Counted from the stretch's first letter, positions 44,167-54,100 are shown. The stretch is 64,000 bases of DNA from Bradyrhizobium sp. CCBAU 53338 (GCF_015291665.1 NZ_CP030048.1:1054001-1118000), one strand, 5' to 3'. Notes: a model not told the origin generated them from the letters alone. Numbers and translations are program-made.

Positions 44167-44400
44167 TCACTTGCACTTCGGCGAGCCCATCGGCACGTTC
44201 GGCCACGGCCAGTTCTTCCAGCTTCCGCCCTCGCCGATACAGGGCGACCCATCGCCCGTCGGCGCAGGCGAAGCCGTCGTGTCAGTTGCTGTCCTGGGCG
44301 GCGGCGCGAGTCGCCGGTCGATATAAACAGTCGACACATAGCCCGCGACGATGACGCCGAGAAAGACCGAAGCCCCCTTGGCCAGATCGCTCAGCCGCAT
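44167..44400 (-). CDS. small membrane-anchored hypothetical protein
   Basis: A 77-residue protein. One N-terminal membrane helix (GASVFLGVIVAGYVSTVYI) is followed by a Pro/Thr-rich linker and a short C-terminal segment with Trp residues and two cysteines (SPCIGEG, SPKCK). GGAGAGGA precedes ATG 44400. It follows the GNAT gene by 19 nt on the same strand, so it is probably the last gene of the motA-like/motB-like/GNAT operon. Unknown function. Confidence 0.7.
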   Translation of the reverse strand: MRLSDLAKGASVFLGVIVAGYVSTVYIDRRLAPPPRTATDTTASPAPTGDGSPCIGEGGSWKNWPWPNVPMGSPKCK

Positions 44401-44419
44401 CGATCCTCTCCATCCGCAG

Positions 44420-44866
44420 TCACGGCCGCCACGCCATCTTCAGCACCGGCCGTCCCGAGGTCGGGTTCACATCCTCGCCGGCATGGCAAAAGCCGTTGCG
44501 TTCGTAGAAGCGAATGGCGCGGGCGTTGTCCCTGTTGACGAGCAGCGTGACGCCTGACGGCGACAGCCGCTTGGCTTCATCGACCAGCAGCCTTGCCGCG
44601 TCCGAGCCCCAATGATTGGGGTCGACCACGAGCTGGTCGAGATAGCCGTCACCGTCGATGGTGACGAAACCGGTCAACACGCCATCTTGTTCCGAGACCA
44701 CGATCGCGGCTTTCGGCACCAGCTCGTTTCGCCAGCGCTCGCGCCACCAGTCCAGCCGTGCGGCGAAGTCGATCTGCGGATAGGCCTGCTGCCAGGTGCG
44801 ATGCCAGAGATCGATCGCCGCCGCTTCGTCGGCGGCTGCGTAGGGGCGAAGGTGGAGCGCGCTCAC
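44420..44866 (-). CDS. GNAT family N-acetyltransferase
   Basis: A 148-residue acetyltransferase. The central acetyl-CoA region is in LDQLVVDPNHWGSDAARLLVDEA, and the C-terminal NARAIRFYERNGF is a classical GNAT motif. The start GTG at 44866 overlaps the stop of the preceding motB-like gene by one nucleotide, so translation is coupled. Substrate unknown. Confidence 0.88.
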   Translation of the reverse strand: MSALHLRPYAAADEAAAIDLWHRTWQQAYPQIDFAARLDWWRERWRNELVPKAAIVVSEQDGVLTGFVTIDGDGYLDQLVVDPNHWGSDAARLLVDEAKRLSPSGVTLLVNRDNARAIRFYERNGFCHAGEDVNPTSGRPVLKMAWRP

Positions 44867-45894
44867 TACCGCTCCGTCAGCTTCAGCTCGATACGTCGGT
44901 TGCGCTTGTAGGCCTCCTCGGTGTTGCCGGGATCGAGCGGCTGGAATTCGGCGAAGCCTGCGGCGACGAGGCGCTGCGCCGGTACGCCGAGCGAGATCAG
45001 ATATTGTACCACCGAGATCGCGCGCGCCGATGACAGGTCCCAGTTCGACTTGAAGTTCGGGCCGTTGACGGGCCGCACGTCGGTATGTCCGTCGACGCGC
45101 AGCACCCAGGCGATCTCGGCCGGGATCTTCTTGTCGAGCTCGATCAAAGCGGCGGCGACCGTGTCGAGCTCGGAGCGGCCCTCGGGCAGCAGCGTTGCCT
45201 GTCCGGTGTCGAAGAACACTTCGGACTGGAACACGAAGCGGTCGCCGACCACGCGGATGTCGGGGCGGTTGCCGAGAATGGCGCGCAGCCGGCCGAAGAA
45301 CTCGGAGCGATAGCGCGACAATTCCTGCACGCGCTGCGCCAGCGCGACGTTCAGGCGAGAGCCGAGATCGGCGATGCGGTTCTGCGATTCCTTGTCGCGC
45401 TTCTCCGACGCGTCGAGCGCCTCTTCCAGCGCGGCCAATTGCCGGCGCAGCGCGCTGATCTGCTGGTTCAGCACCTCGATCTGCGCCAGCGCCCGCGCCG
45501 AGACGGCCTTTTCGGAGTCGAGCGCCTTGCCGAGCTCGGCGGTCTTGCCTTGCGCGTCGTTGCCGGCGTTGGCGAGGCCTTCATAGAGGCCCTTCATGCG
45601 GTCGCGCTCGCTCTCGGCCGAGGCGAGTCCGGCCTTGAGCTGCGAGACCTGGTCGTCGAGCGAGAGCTTGCCGAGCTTCTCCAGCGAGAGCAGCTCGTTG
45701 AGCTGGGCGATTTTGGCGTTGAGCTGCTCCAGCGCCTTGTCCTTGCCGGTCACCTCCTGCGACAGGAAGAACTGCACGACCAGGAACACCGAGAGCAGGA
45801 AGACGATCGACAGCACCAGCGTCGACAGCGCGTCGACGAATCCGGGCCAGTAGTTGAAGGCGCCTTCACTGCGGCGGCCGCGGGCTAGAGCCAT
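44866..45894 (-). CDS. MotB/OmpA-like peptidoglycan-binding stator-type protein
   Basis: A 342-residue protein. One N-terminal helix (about residues 18-46) has a proton-channel-type aspartate (GFVDALSTLVLSIVFL). A long coiled coil follows at about residues 55-190. The C-terminal OmpA/MotB domain has DGHTDVRPV and SARAISVVQYL. The layout is that of ion-driven stator B subunits that grip peptidoglycan. It is paired with the MotA/TolQ-like gene upstream. No flagellar gene is nearby, so a non-flagellar envelope machine is more likely. Confidence 0.85.
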   Translation of the reverse strand: MALARGRRSEGAFNYWPGFVDALSTLVLSIVFLLSVFLVVQFFLSQEVTGKDKALEQLNAKIAQLNELLSLEKLGKLSLDDQVSQLKAGLASAESERDRMKGLYEGLANAGNDAQGKTAELGKALDSEKAVSARALAQIEVLNQQISALRRQLAALEEALDASEKRDKESQNRIADLGSRLNVALAQRVQELSRYRSEFFGRLRAILGNRPDIRVVGDRFVFQSEVFFDTGQATLLPEGRSELDTVAAALIELDKKIPAEIAWVLRVDGHTDVRPVNGPNFKSNWDLSSARAISVVQYLISLGVPAQRLVAAGFAEFQPLDPGNTEEAYKRNRRIELKLTER

Positions 45895-45918
45895 GCTCGC
45901 CTCTCAAATGCTGATTGC

Positions 45919-46953
45919 TCAACTCTTCTCGGGCTGGCGCGCGATGCGCTCCAGCAGGCGACGGATCTCGCGGTTCTGCTCGCCCTGGCCGTCGGCCCAT
46001 TCGCGGATCATCTGCTGCTCGGTCCGCATGTGCGAGACCAGCGCCTGGATCGCCTCCGCCAGGCTTGCCATCGCCGCCGTGGTGCCGCGGCTGGCGCTGC
46101 CTTCCTCGAGCACGGAGCGCAGCCGCTCGACGGCCGCCTGCAACTCGCCGCTGGCAACGCCGCCGCCACCGGACGCGGCGACCGCGACCTCGCCGCTGCC
46201 GTATTCACGCACGGTGGTGGCGAGCCAGTCCTCGAGGTCGGTGTAGAAGCGGTTCTGCGCCTGGCTCGATTGCAGATCGAGGAAGCCGAGGATCAGCGAT
46301 CCCGCAAGGCCGAACAGCGAGCTGGAAAAGGAGATGCCCATGCCGCCGAGCGGGGCGGCAAGTCCCTCCTTGAGCGTGTCGAACAGCGCGCCGGCATCGC
46401 CGCCGACCTTGAGGCCGTCGATCACCTTGCCGACCGAGCCGACCGTCTCGATCAGGCCCCAGAAGGTGCCGAGCAGGCCGAGGAAGACCAGCAGGCCGGT
46501 CATGTAGCGGGAGATGTCGCGGGCTTCATCGAGGCGCGTCGCGATCGAATCGAGCAGGTGCCGCATCGTGGTCTGGGTGATCGACATCCGCCCGGTGCGC
46601 TCGCCGCCCAGGATCATCGCCATCGGCGCCAAGAGCTTCGGGTGCCGGGCCGGCGCGAGGCCGGGATCGGCAATGCGGAAATTGTTGACCCAGGAGACCT
46701 CAGGATAGAGCCGGATCACCTGGCGGAAGGCCAGCACGATGCCGATGAACAGCACCGCCCCGATCAGGGCGTTCAGCCCGGGATTGGCGAAGAAAGCCTG
46801 GATGATCTGCTTGTAGAGCACCACGCCCACCAGGGTGCACAGCACCAGAAAGACCAGCATCCGCACCAGGAAGACGCTGGGTGAGGACAGTTTCGTGTAC
46901 TCGATGTCGATGGCGGAGCGGGGCGAGGCGCCTGGCGGCATGGCCGGTATCAT
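45919..46953 (-). CDS. MotA/TolQ/ExbB-type proton channel family protein
   Basis: A 344-residue protein. Membrane helices near residues 28-80 precede a cytoplasmic stretch and the MotA/TolQ core (MTGLLVFLGLLGTFWGLIET and GMGISFSSSLFGLAGSLILGFLDL). The C-terminal 100 residues form a predicted helical/coiled tail. It lies 24 nt upstream of the motB-like gene. Together they would make a proton-driven stator-like complex in the inner membrane. The first codons (46953 or 46941) are uncertain. Confidence 0.86.
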   Translation of the reverse strand: MIPAMPPGASPRSAIDIEYTKLSSPSVFLVRMLVFLVLCTLVGVVLYKQIIQAFFANPGLNALIGAVLFIGIVLAFRQVIRLYPEVSWVNNFRIADPGLAPARHPKLLAPMAMILGGERTGRMSITQTTMRHLLDSIATRLDEARDISRYMTGLLVFLGLLGTFWGLIETVGSVGKVIDGLKVGGDAGALFDTLKEGLAAPLGGMGISFSSSLFGLAGSLILGFLDLQSSQAQNRFYTDLEDWLATTVREYGSGEVAVAASGGGGVASGELQAAVERLRSVLEEGSASRGTTAAMASLAEAIQALVSHMRTEQQMIREWADGQGEQNREIRRLLERIARQPEKS

Positions 46954-47125
46954 CCGTTACGAAAGCTTGATTGCCTCCGCACTATGGCACAGCGCCCGCC
47001 CAAAAAAAGCGCCGGATGTGCGGATTTCGGGAAGGAGGGGCGGAACCCAAAGCTGAAACCGGGCTTTGATGTCAACGTATTTTGCAAAACTTCGGCATTC
47101 CGCAGGCTTAGCTTGGATTTTTTGC

Positions 47126-47935
47126 ATGACGACGTTTCTCTGGGGACTGGCGGCCATCGCGTTCTCGCTCGCGGTCCTGATGGCGTTCGCCTGGGTTGTG
47201 CGGCAGCGCACCGGCAATTCCGGCTGGGTCGATACGATCTGGACATTTGCGGTCGGCCTTGTCGGCGCCGGCAGCGCGCTGTGGCCATTCGCGGGCGAGG
47301 GGCCCAATGCGAGGCAATGGCTGGTTGCCGGCCTCGTTGCGGTCTGGTCACTCCGGCTGGGCACCCATATCGCCATCCGTACCGCCGGGATCACTGACGA
47401 CCCCCGCTATGCCGCCTTTGCCGCGGAGTGGGGGCTGAACGCGCCGCGGCGGATGTTCATCTTCCTGCAAAATCAGGCGCTGGGCTCGGTGCCCCTGGTG
47501 TTCTCCATTTTCGTCGCCGCGCACGTCCCCGAACCCGCCTTGCGTATTCAGGACGTCCTGGGTGCCGCGATCCTGCTGATCGGAATCGCGGGCGAGGCGC
47601 TGGCGGACGCGCAACTGCGCCGCTTCCGGATTGATCCTGCCAACCACGGCAAGGTCTGCGACGTCGGGTTGTGGCGCTGGTCGCGCCATCCCAATTATTT
47701 CTTCGAATGGCTCGGCTGGCTCGCCTATCCCGTGATTGGACTTGCGGCCTTCTATCCCTGGGGCTGGGCCAGCCTGCTCGCGCCGATCTTCATGTACTGG
47801 ATCCTGGTCCATGTCACCGGCATCCCGCCCCTGGAAGCGCAGATGCTGCGGTCGCGCGGCGAACGCTACCGCGCCTATCAATCCCGAACCAGCATGTTCT
47901 TTCCGTTGCCACCGAGAGAGGGAATGGCCGCATGA
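47126..47935 (+). CDS. DUF1295 membrane protein (steroid 5-alpha-reductase-like)
   Basis: A 269-residue protein with about six or seven membrane helices. The C-terminal DUF1295 signature is present: GLWRWSRHPNYFFEWLGW and SRGERYRAYQ. The family belongs to the isoprenylcysteine methyltransferase/5-alpha-reductase fold and is often next to cyclopropane synthase genes. Start ATG 47126. The frame extends to 47066 without support. Its TGA overlaps the next ATG (ATGA). Inference: an NAD(P)H-dependent reductase acting on fatty acyl chains modified by the next enzyme. Confidence 0.87.
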   Translation: MTTFLWGLAAIAFSLAVLMAFAWVVRQRTGNSGWVDTIWTFAVGLVGAGSALWPFAGEGPNARQWLVAGLVAVWSLRLGTHIAIRTAGITDDPRYAAFAAEWGLNAPRRMFIFLQNQALGSVPLVFSIFVAAHVPEPALRIQDVLGAAILLIGIAGEALADAQLRRFRIDPANHGKVCDVGLWRWSRHPNYFFEWLGWLAYPVIGLAAFYPWGWASLLAPIFMYWILVHVTGIPPLEAQMLRSRGERYRAYQSRTSMFFPLPPREGMAA

Positions 47936-48975
47936 GCGTCGTGTCCACGATCATCGGGACTGCCGAACGCGTGCCGCTGCCGGATCTCGTGGTCCGCGCC
48001 GCCATCCAGCGCCTGTGCTCGCGCACCGCGGCGCGCCTGTCGGCGCTCGGCGCGGCCGACGATGCCGCCTTCGCCGGACGGATGATGCTGAGGCCGATCG
48101 CCGAACACGCGGACGCTGCAAACACCCAGCATTACGAGGTGCCGTCGAGCTTCTTCGCCCAGGTGCTCGGCCCGAACCGCAAATATTCGTCCTGCTTCTA
48201 CAAGACCGATGCGACGACCTTGCAGGAGGCGGAGGAGGAAGCGCTGCGCCAGACCGTCGAGCATGCCGGCCTTGCCGACGGCCAGACCATCCTCGAGCTC
48301 GGCTGCGGCTGGGGCTCGCTGTCGCTGTGGATCGCGCGGCGGTTTCCGCATGCCAAGGTGACCGCCGTGTCGAACTCGCAAGGCCAGCGCGTCTATGTCG
48401 AGGACATCGCGCGGCAGCGCGGCTTGCTGAACTTGCGCGTCGTCACGTCGGACATGAACGTGTTCGCCCCGGAAGGCCGGTTCGACCGCATCGTCTCGGT
48501 CGAGATGTTCGAGCACATGATGAACTGGCGCAAGCTGATGACGAGCGTGCGCTCGTGGCTCGCCCCCGAGGGCCGCTTCTTCATGCACATCTTCACCCAT
48601 CGCGTCGGCTCCTACCTGTTCGACCATGCCGATCGCGAGGACTGGATCGCGCAGCACTTCTTCACCGGCGGGGTGATGCCGAGCCATCATCTGATCGGGC
48701 AATATGCCGACATCTTCGCGGTCGAGAAGGAATGGCGCTGGAGCGGCACGCACTATCAGCGCACGGCCAACGACTGGCTCGCCAATTTCGATGCGCATCG
48801 TGACGCGGTCGAAACATCCTTGCGCAACGTCTATGGCGACGAGACCCATCTCTGGATGCGGCGCTGGCGCTGGTTCTTCCTCGCCACCGCGGGTCTGTTC
48901 GGCCACGCCGACGGAACGGAGTGGGGTGTCAGCCACTACCGGATGAAGCCGACGGGTTCGAGCGCGTCGTACTGA
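47932..48975 (+). CDS. cyclopropane-fatty-acyl-phospholipid synthase family methyltransferase
   Basis: A 347-residue SAM-dependent enzyme. The SAM-binding motif is LELGCGWGSLSLWIA. The residues corresponding to the CFA-synthase bicarbonate site can be seen: cysteine in KYSSCFYK, glutamate in SVEMFEH, histidine in FMHIFTH and tyrosine in GTHYQRT. It should methylenate unsaturated acyl chains in membrane phospholipids. It is shorter at the N-terminus than the E. coli enzyme and is translationally coupled to DUF1295, so the product may be a branched rather than a cyclopropane acid. Confidence 0.88.
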   Translation: MSVVSTIIGTAERVPLPDLVVRAAIQRLCSRTAARLSALGAADDAAFAGRMMLRPIAEHADAANTQHYEVPSSFFAQVLGPNRKYSSCFYKTDATTLQEAEEEALRQTVEHAGLADGQTILELGCGWGSLSLWIARRFPHAKVTAVSNSQGQRVYVEDIARQRGLLNLRVVTSDMNVFAPEGRFDRIVSVEMFEHMMNWRKLMTSVRSWLAPEGRFFMHIFTHRVGSYLFDHADREDWIAQHFFTGGVMPSHHLIGQYADIFAVEKEWRWSGTHYQRTANDWLANFDAHRDAVETSLRNVYGDETHLWMRRWRWFFLATAGLFGHADGTEWGVSHYRMKPTGSSASY

Positions 48976-49075
48976 AATCCGCGCGCGGGACGCGCCAGCA
49001 CGTCCGAGTGCCTCGGGAGAACCATTGCGGCCTATTGCCTCCTTGGTCCTCTTCTCGGCGCGATTCTTCCTGGGT

Positions 49076-49089
49076 TTGATCTAAAGCAA
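49076..49089 (+). promoter_or_regulatory. FixK2/FNR-type box before hemerythrin gene
   Basis: TTGA-TCTAAA-GCAA, an exact fit to the bradyrhizobial FixK2 pattern TTG(A/C)-N6-(T/G)CAA. A site centred near -40 would put the transcription start at about 49123, 27 nt before the ATG. Confidence 0.6.
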
Positions 49090-49149
49090 AGCGCTGAGAT
49101 GTTCTCATGTTAGCTTGACGGCTTCTCAATGACGTCATTGGAGGTTGCA

Positions 49150-49713
49150 ATGATCATTGAGCGCTTGTCTCGAGAACACCGCAACATCGAGGCGCTGCTC
49201 GCCGTCCTCGAGCGCGAGCTGGAGATCTTCGATCGGGGGGACCGCCCTGATTACGAAGTCATTCGCGCGGTCATCAGCTATTTCGAGCTCTATCCCGAGA
49301 TGTACCATCATCCTCTGGAGGAGCTGGTTTTTGCGAAGCTGAGGCGCCGCGACCCCGCCGCGGCGGCAAAGGTCGGCAATCTCACACTCGAGCACCAGAA
49401 GGGCGCCGAGCGTTTGCGCCGCGTCGCTCGAGCGGTCGATTACGTCCTCGCAGATCGTGAAATGCTGCGGCAAGATGTCGACAACATCGTTCGCGACTTC
49501 ATCGAGAGCGAACGGCGCCACATCAAGATGGAAGATCGTGATTTCTTTCCTGCCGCCCTCGAGGCTTTGAAGCCTCGAGATTGGTCGGAGATCGCTTCTG
49601 CCTCGACCGACCATGTGGATCCGTTGTTCAGCGACTCGGCCGAAGAGACCTTCGACGCGCTCCGCGCACGCATCTTGCAGTTGGAACAAGAGGCGGAAGC
49701 CGGACGACGCTGA
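49150..49713 (+). CDS. hemerythrin domain-containing protein
   Basis: A 187-residue protein with an N-terminal hemerythrin/HHE domain. Candidate di-iron ligands are visible in LSREHRNIE, YHHPLEE, LEHQKGAE and RRHIKMED. GGAGG at 6 nt supports ATG 49150. HHE proteins bind oxygen, nitric oxide or peroxide, or store iron. The upstream FixK2-type box suggests induction at low oxygen. The C-terminal 50 residues are less conserved and end in an acidic helix. Confidence 0.9.
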   Translation: MIIERLSREHRNIEALLAVLERELEIFDRGDRPDYEVIRAVISYFELYPEMYHHPLEELVFAKLRRRDPAAAAKVGNLTLEHQKGAERLRRVARAVDYVLADREMLRQDVDNIVRDFIESERRHIKMEDRDFFPAALEALKPRDWSEIASASTDHVDPLFSDSAEETFDALRARILQLEQEAEAGRR

Positions 49714-49995
49714 AGCGCAATGAGATCGGGATGAATTGCGATCGCGCTTGAGGGTGTCGTTTGGACATCGTTCGATTGCGATGTTCTGTCGCAGCGCGGC
49801 GTGGTGGAACCTGACTCACAATCCGGTGAATCCAGAAAAACATTCTGAACTCAGTGCGATAGCCGATGTGACATTGAGCCGCCCGTGCAATCCGTTGCGT
49901 CGCAGCAAGCGCAGACTATTTTCGCTCTCAAATCGGACTGTCCGGAACCATCCGGACGTCTGAAGCAATCAGCGATTCACGGGGCAACCACCTTT
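49714..49995. other. gene-free interval before RND operon
   Basis: 282 nt. At the left, AAGCGC and GCGCTT (49711-49751) bracket a short stretch and may form a weak hairpin. No regulator gene or convincing promoter motif for the RND operon is seen. The RND adaptor frame runs back to 49885, but a lipoprotein signal begins only at 49996. Confidence 0.4.
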
Positions 49996-51186
49996 ATGCC
50001 AGCACTTCATGCGCGATCCGCCTGCATGGCACTAATGCTCGCGGTCGCGGCGCCGCTGCTTGCGGGCTGCGATGAGTCCAATTCGGCGATCGTCCAGGCG
50101 CAACCGACGGAACCCGACGTCAGTGTCGTCACGATCAGGCCGCAGCCACGGAGCGTGGTGCGAGAACTTCCTGGCCGCATCGCTCCGACCCGCGTCTCCG
50201 ACGTGCGACCGCGAGTCTCGGGCATCGTGGTCGAACGAATGTTCCACCAGGGCAGCGAGGTGAAGGCGGGCGATCCCCTCTACCGGATCGATCCGCGCCC
50301 GTTCGAAGTCGAGGTGATGGCGAGCCAGGCAGCGGTCGCCAAGGCCGAGGCTGCATTGGTGCAGGCCAGGCAGCAGGCGCATCGCATCGCGACGCTGACC
50401 AGCCAGCGCGCCGCGCCCGAAGCCGAGAACGAGAAGGCGATCGCCGCCGAACATCAGGCCAAGGCCGAAGTCGAGGGCCGCAAGGCCGAGCTCGCGCGTG
50501 CGAAGCTCAATCTCGACTACGCCACGGTTCGTGCGCCGATCGACGGTGTCGTCGGTGCGGCCCTCGTCAGCGAAGGTGCGCTCGCGGTGCAGAACGAGAC
50601 CAATCTCGCCACCATCCAGCAGCTCGATCCGATCTATGCGGATTTCACCCAGTCGGTGACCGAGCTCAATCAGCTTCGTCGCGCCTTCGAGAGTGGCGAC
50701 CTCGAGCGCATCGCGGCCGATGCCGCCAAGGTGCGCCTGGTGCTCGACGACAACACGATCTATCCGCTGAACGGCAAGCTGTTGTTCTCCGACGCCAAGG
50801 TCGACGCCAACACCGGACAGGTGACACTGCGCGGCGAATTTCCCAATCTGAAGCGCGAACTGTTGCCGGGGATGTACGTTCGCGTGCGGATAGAGCAGGG
50901 CATCGACAGCGACGCGATCGCAGTGCCGCAGCAGGCGGTCCAGCGCAATGGTGCCGGCGGCAGCGAGGTGTTCGTCGTCAAGGACGACAACCGCGTCGCG
51001 GTGCAGCCGGTGCGTACCGGCTCGGTGCAGGACGGCGACTGGTTCGTTACCGAGGGCCTCAAGGCCGGCGACAAGGTCGTCGTGGAGGGCTTCCAGAAGT
51101 TCGCCGCCGGTGACAAGGTCAAACCTCGATCCTGGGCCGAGGCTGAAGTCATCGTGGAAAGTCAGCGCGCCCAGATGATGCAGTAA
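49996..51186 (+). CDS. RND efflux periplasmic adaptor lipoprotein (AcrA/MexA type)
   Basis: A 396-residue membrane-fusion protein. The signal peptide ends in LLAGC (lipoprotein). A lipoyl-like half is at VRPRVSGIVVERMFHQGSEV, followed by an alpha-hairpin rich in Ala/Glu/Lys (about residues 110-180), the second lipoyl half (TVRAPIDGVVG), a beta-barrel and a membrane-proximal domain. It links the inner-membrane pump encoded 6 nt downstream to an outer-membrane channel, which is not encoded here. Confidence 0.93.
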   Translation: MPALHARSACMALMLAVAAPLLAGCDESNSAIVQAQPTEPDVSVVTIRPQPRSVVRELPGRIAPTRVSDVRPRVSGIVVERMFHQGSEVKAGDPLYRIDPRPFEVEVMASQAAVAKAEAALVQARQQAHRIATLTSQRAAPEAENEKAIAAEHQAKAEVEGRKAELARAKLNLDYATVRAPIDGVVGAALVSEGALAVQNETNLATIQQLDPIYADFTQSVTELNQLRRAFESGDLERIAADAAKVRLVLDDNTIYPLNGKLLFSDAKVDANTGQVTLRGEFPNLKRELLPGMYVRVRIEQGIDSDAIAVPQQAVQRNGAGGSEVFVVKDDNRVAVQPVRTGSVQDGDWFVTEGLKAGDKVVVEGFQKFAAGDKVKPRSWAEAEVIVESQRAQMMQ

Positions 51187-51192
51187 GGCATC

Positions 51193-54100
51193 ATGGCAAG
51201 CTTCTTCATCGACAGGCCGATCTTCGCCTGGGTCGTCGCGCTGTTCATCTGTCTGATCGGCGCGATCTCGATCCCGCTGTTGCCGATCGCGCAGTATCCG
51301 ATCATCGCACCGCCATCGATCTCGATCTCGACGAGCTACCCGGGCGCCTCGCCCGAAAACCTCTACAACAGCGTCACCCGCCTGATCGAGGAGGAGCTCA
51401 ACGGCGCCTCCGGCATCCTCAATTTCGAATCGACCAGCGACTCGCTCGGCCAGGTCGAGATCATTGCCAACTTCCAGCCGGGCACCGATACCAGCGCGGC
51501 CTCGGTCGAGGTGCAGAACCGCATCAAGCGTGTCGAAGCGCGGCTGCCGCGCGCCGTGATCCAGCAGGGCATTCTGATCGAGGAAGCGTCCAGCGCGGTG
51601 CTCCAGATCATCACGCTGAACTCGACCGACGGCAGCCTGGATGAAGTCGGCCTCGGCGACTTCATGATCCGCAACGTGCTCGGCGAAATCCGCCGCATCC
51701 CCGGTGTCGGCCGCGCCACGCTCTATTCGACCGAGCGCAGCCTTCGTGTCTGGGTCGATCCCGCAAAGCTCGTCGGCTATGGGCTGACGGCCGACGACGT
51801 CAACAAGGCAATCGCGGCGCAGAATGCGCAGGTCGCCTCGGGCAGCATCGGCGCCGAGCCGTCGACCGCGACCCAGCGCACCTCGGCGCTGGTGCTGGTC
51901 AAGGGCCAGCTGTCGTCGCCGGATGAATTCGGCGCCATCATCCTGCGCGCCAATGCCGACGGCTCGACCGTGCGGCTGCGCGACGTCGCGCGCATCGAGG
52001 TCGGCGGCCTCAGCTATCAGTTCAATACCCGCCTCGACGGCAAACCGACAGCCGGTCTGTCGGTGCTGCTGTCGCCGACCGGAAACGCGCTGGCGACCGC
52101 GAGCGCGGTCGAGGAGAAGATGAAGGAGCTGTCGCGCTTCTTTCCGGCGAACATCTCCTACGAAATCCCCTACAACATCACGCCCGTGGTCGAGGCCTCG
52201 ATCAAGAAGGTGCTGTCGACGCTGCTCGAGGCGGTGGTGCTCGTCTTCGTCGTGATGTTCCTGTTCCTCCAGAACATCCGCTACACTGTCATCCCGACCA
52301 TCGTGGTGCCGGTGGCACTCTTGGGCGCCTGCACCGTGCTGCTGCTCGCCGGCTATTCCATCAACATGCTCAGCATGTTCGGCATGGTGCTCGCGGTCGG
52401 CATCCTCGTCGACGACGCTATTGTCGTCGTCGAGAACGTCGAGCGCATCATGGCCGAGGAAGGCCTGTCGCCGAAGGAGGCGACGCGCAAGGCAATGTCG
52501 CAGATCACCAGCGCCATCATCGGCATCACGCTGGTGTTGATGGCGGTGTTCGTGCCGATGGCGTTCTTCCCGGGCTCGGTCGGCATCATCTACCGCCAGT
52601 TCTCGGTGACAATGGTCGCGGCGATCGGCTTCTCCGCCTTCCTGGCGCTATCGCTGACGCCGGCGCTGTGCGCGACCCTGCTCAAGCCCGTCGCGCCCGG
52701 CCACGGTCATGCGAGGCGCGGCGTGTTCGGCTGGTTCAACCGCATGCTCGATGGCGGCAAGGAGGGCTATTCCCGCACCGTCGGCTTCTCGCTGAAGCGC
52801 ACCGGGCGCCTGATGATGGTCTATGCCGCGCTGCTGGCCGGATTGTCCTGGGCCTTCGTCAACCTGCCCGGCGGCTTCCTGCCCGTCGACGACCAGGGCT
52901 TCGTCACCACCGACGTGCAGACGCCGTCCGACTCGTCCTACGGCCGCACAGAGGCTGTGATCGAGAAGGTGGAAAAATATCTGGCGCAGCGTCCGGGCGT
53001 GGACAACGTCACCTTCCTCACCGGCTTCAGCTTCTCCGGCCAGGGCATGAACACCGCGCAGGCCTTCATCACCTTGAAGGACTGGTCGGAACGCGGGCCG
53101 AAGGAGTCGGCCGCGGCGATCGTCAATGACATCAACCGCGATCTGTCGTCCTCGATCCGCGACGCCAAGATTTCGGCCTTGCAGCCGCCGCCGATCGACA
53201 ATCTCGGCAACTCCTCGGGCTTCTCGTTCCGTCTGCAGGACCGCGGCCAGAAGGGCTATCCGGCCCTGATGCGCGCCGCCGACCAGCTGATCGCGGAGGC
53301 CAATGCGAGCCCGGTGCTGCAGAAGGTCTATGTCGAAGGCCTGCCCGAGGCCGGCGTGGTCAATCTCGTGATCGACCGCGAGAAGGCCGGCGCCTTCGGC
53401 GTCACCTTCGAGGACATCAACAACACGGTCTCGACCAATCTCGGCTCGAACTACATCAACGACTTCCCGAACCGTGGCCGCATGCAGCGTGTCGTGGTCC
53501 AGGCGGAAGCCCGCGACCGCATGAAGCCCGAGGACATCCTCAACTACAACGTCAAGAATTCTCGTGGCCAGCTGGTACCGTTCTCCTCCTTTGCGACGGT
53601 CGAATGGTCGCGCGGCCCGACCCAGATTGCCGGCTTCAACTACTACCCGGCAGTGCGTATCTCTGGTGAGGCCAGGCCCGGCTTCACCTCGGGCGATGCC
53701 ATTGCCGAGATGGAGAGGCTTGCCGGCAAGCTCCCGCGCGGCTTCGGTTACGAATGGACCGGACAGTCGCTCCAGGAAAAGCTGTCGGGCTCGCAGGCGC
53801 CGTTCCTGCTGGCGCTCTCCGTCTTCGTCGTGTTCCTGTGTCTGGCCGCGCTCTACGAGAGCTGGACCATTCCGCTCGCGGTGCTGCTCACCGTGCCGCT
53901 CGGCATCGTCGGCGCGGTGGCGGCGGCCATGCTGCGCGGCCTGCCCAACGACGTCTATTTCACCGTCGGCCTGATCACCATCATCGGACTAGCCGCCAAG
54001 GACGCAATCCTGATCATCGAGTTCGCCAAGGATTTGCGGAAGGAAGGCAAGCCGCTGGTCGAAGCGACGATCGAGGCCTGCCGCCTGCGCTTCCGCCCGA

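Noticed and set aside
44866..46953. Zorya-type defence (ZorA/ZorB) suggested by MotA-like plus OmpA/MotB-like genes
   Set aside because: The MotA-like protein has only 344 residues without the very long cytoplasmic tail of ZorA, and no helicase or nuclease genes follow. The neighbours are an acetyltransferase and a small membrane protein.
47016..47110. EcfG promoter before DUF1295 (GGAAC near 47042)
   Set aside because: The spacing leads to GCTT rather than CGTT, two mismatches, so it was not counted.
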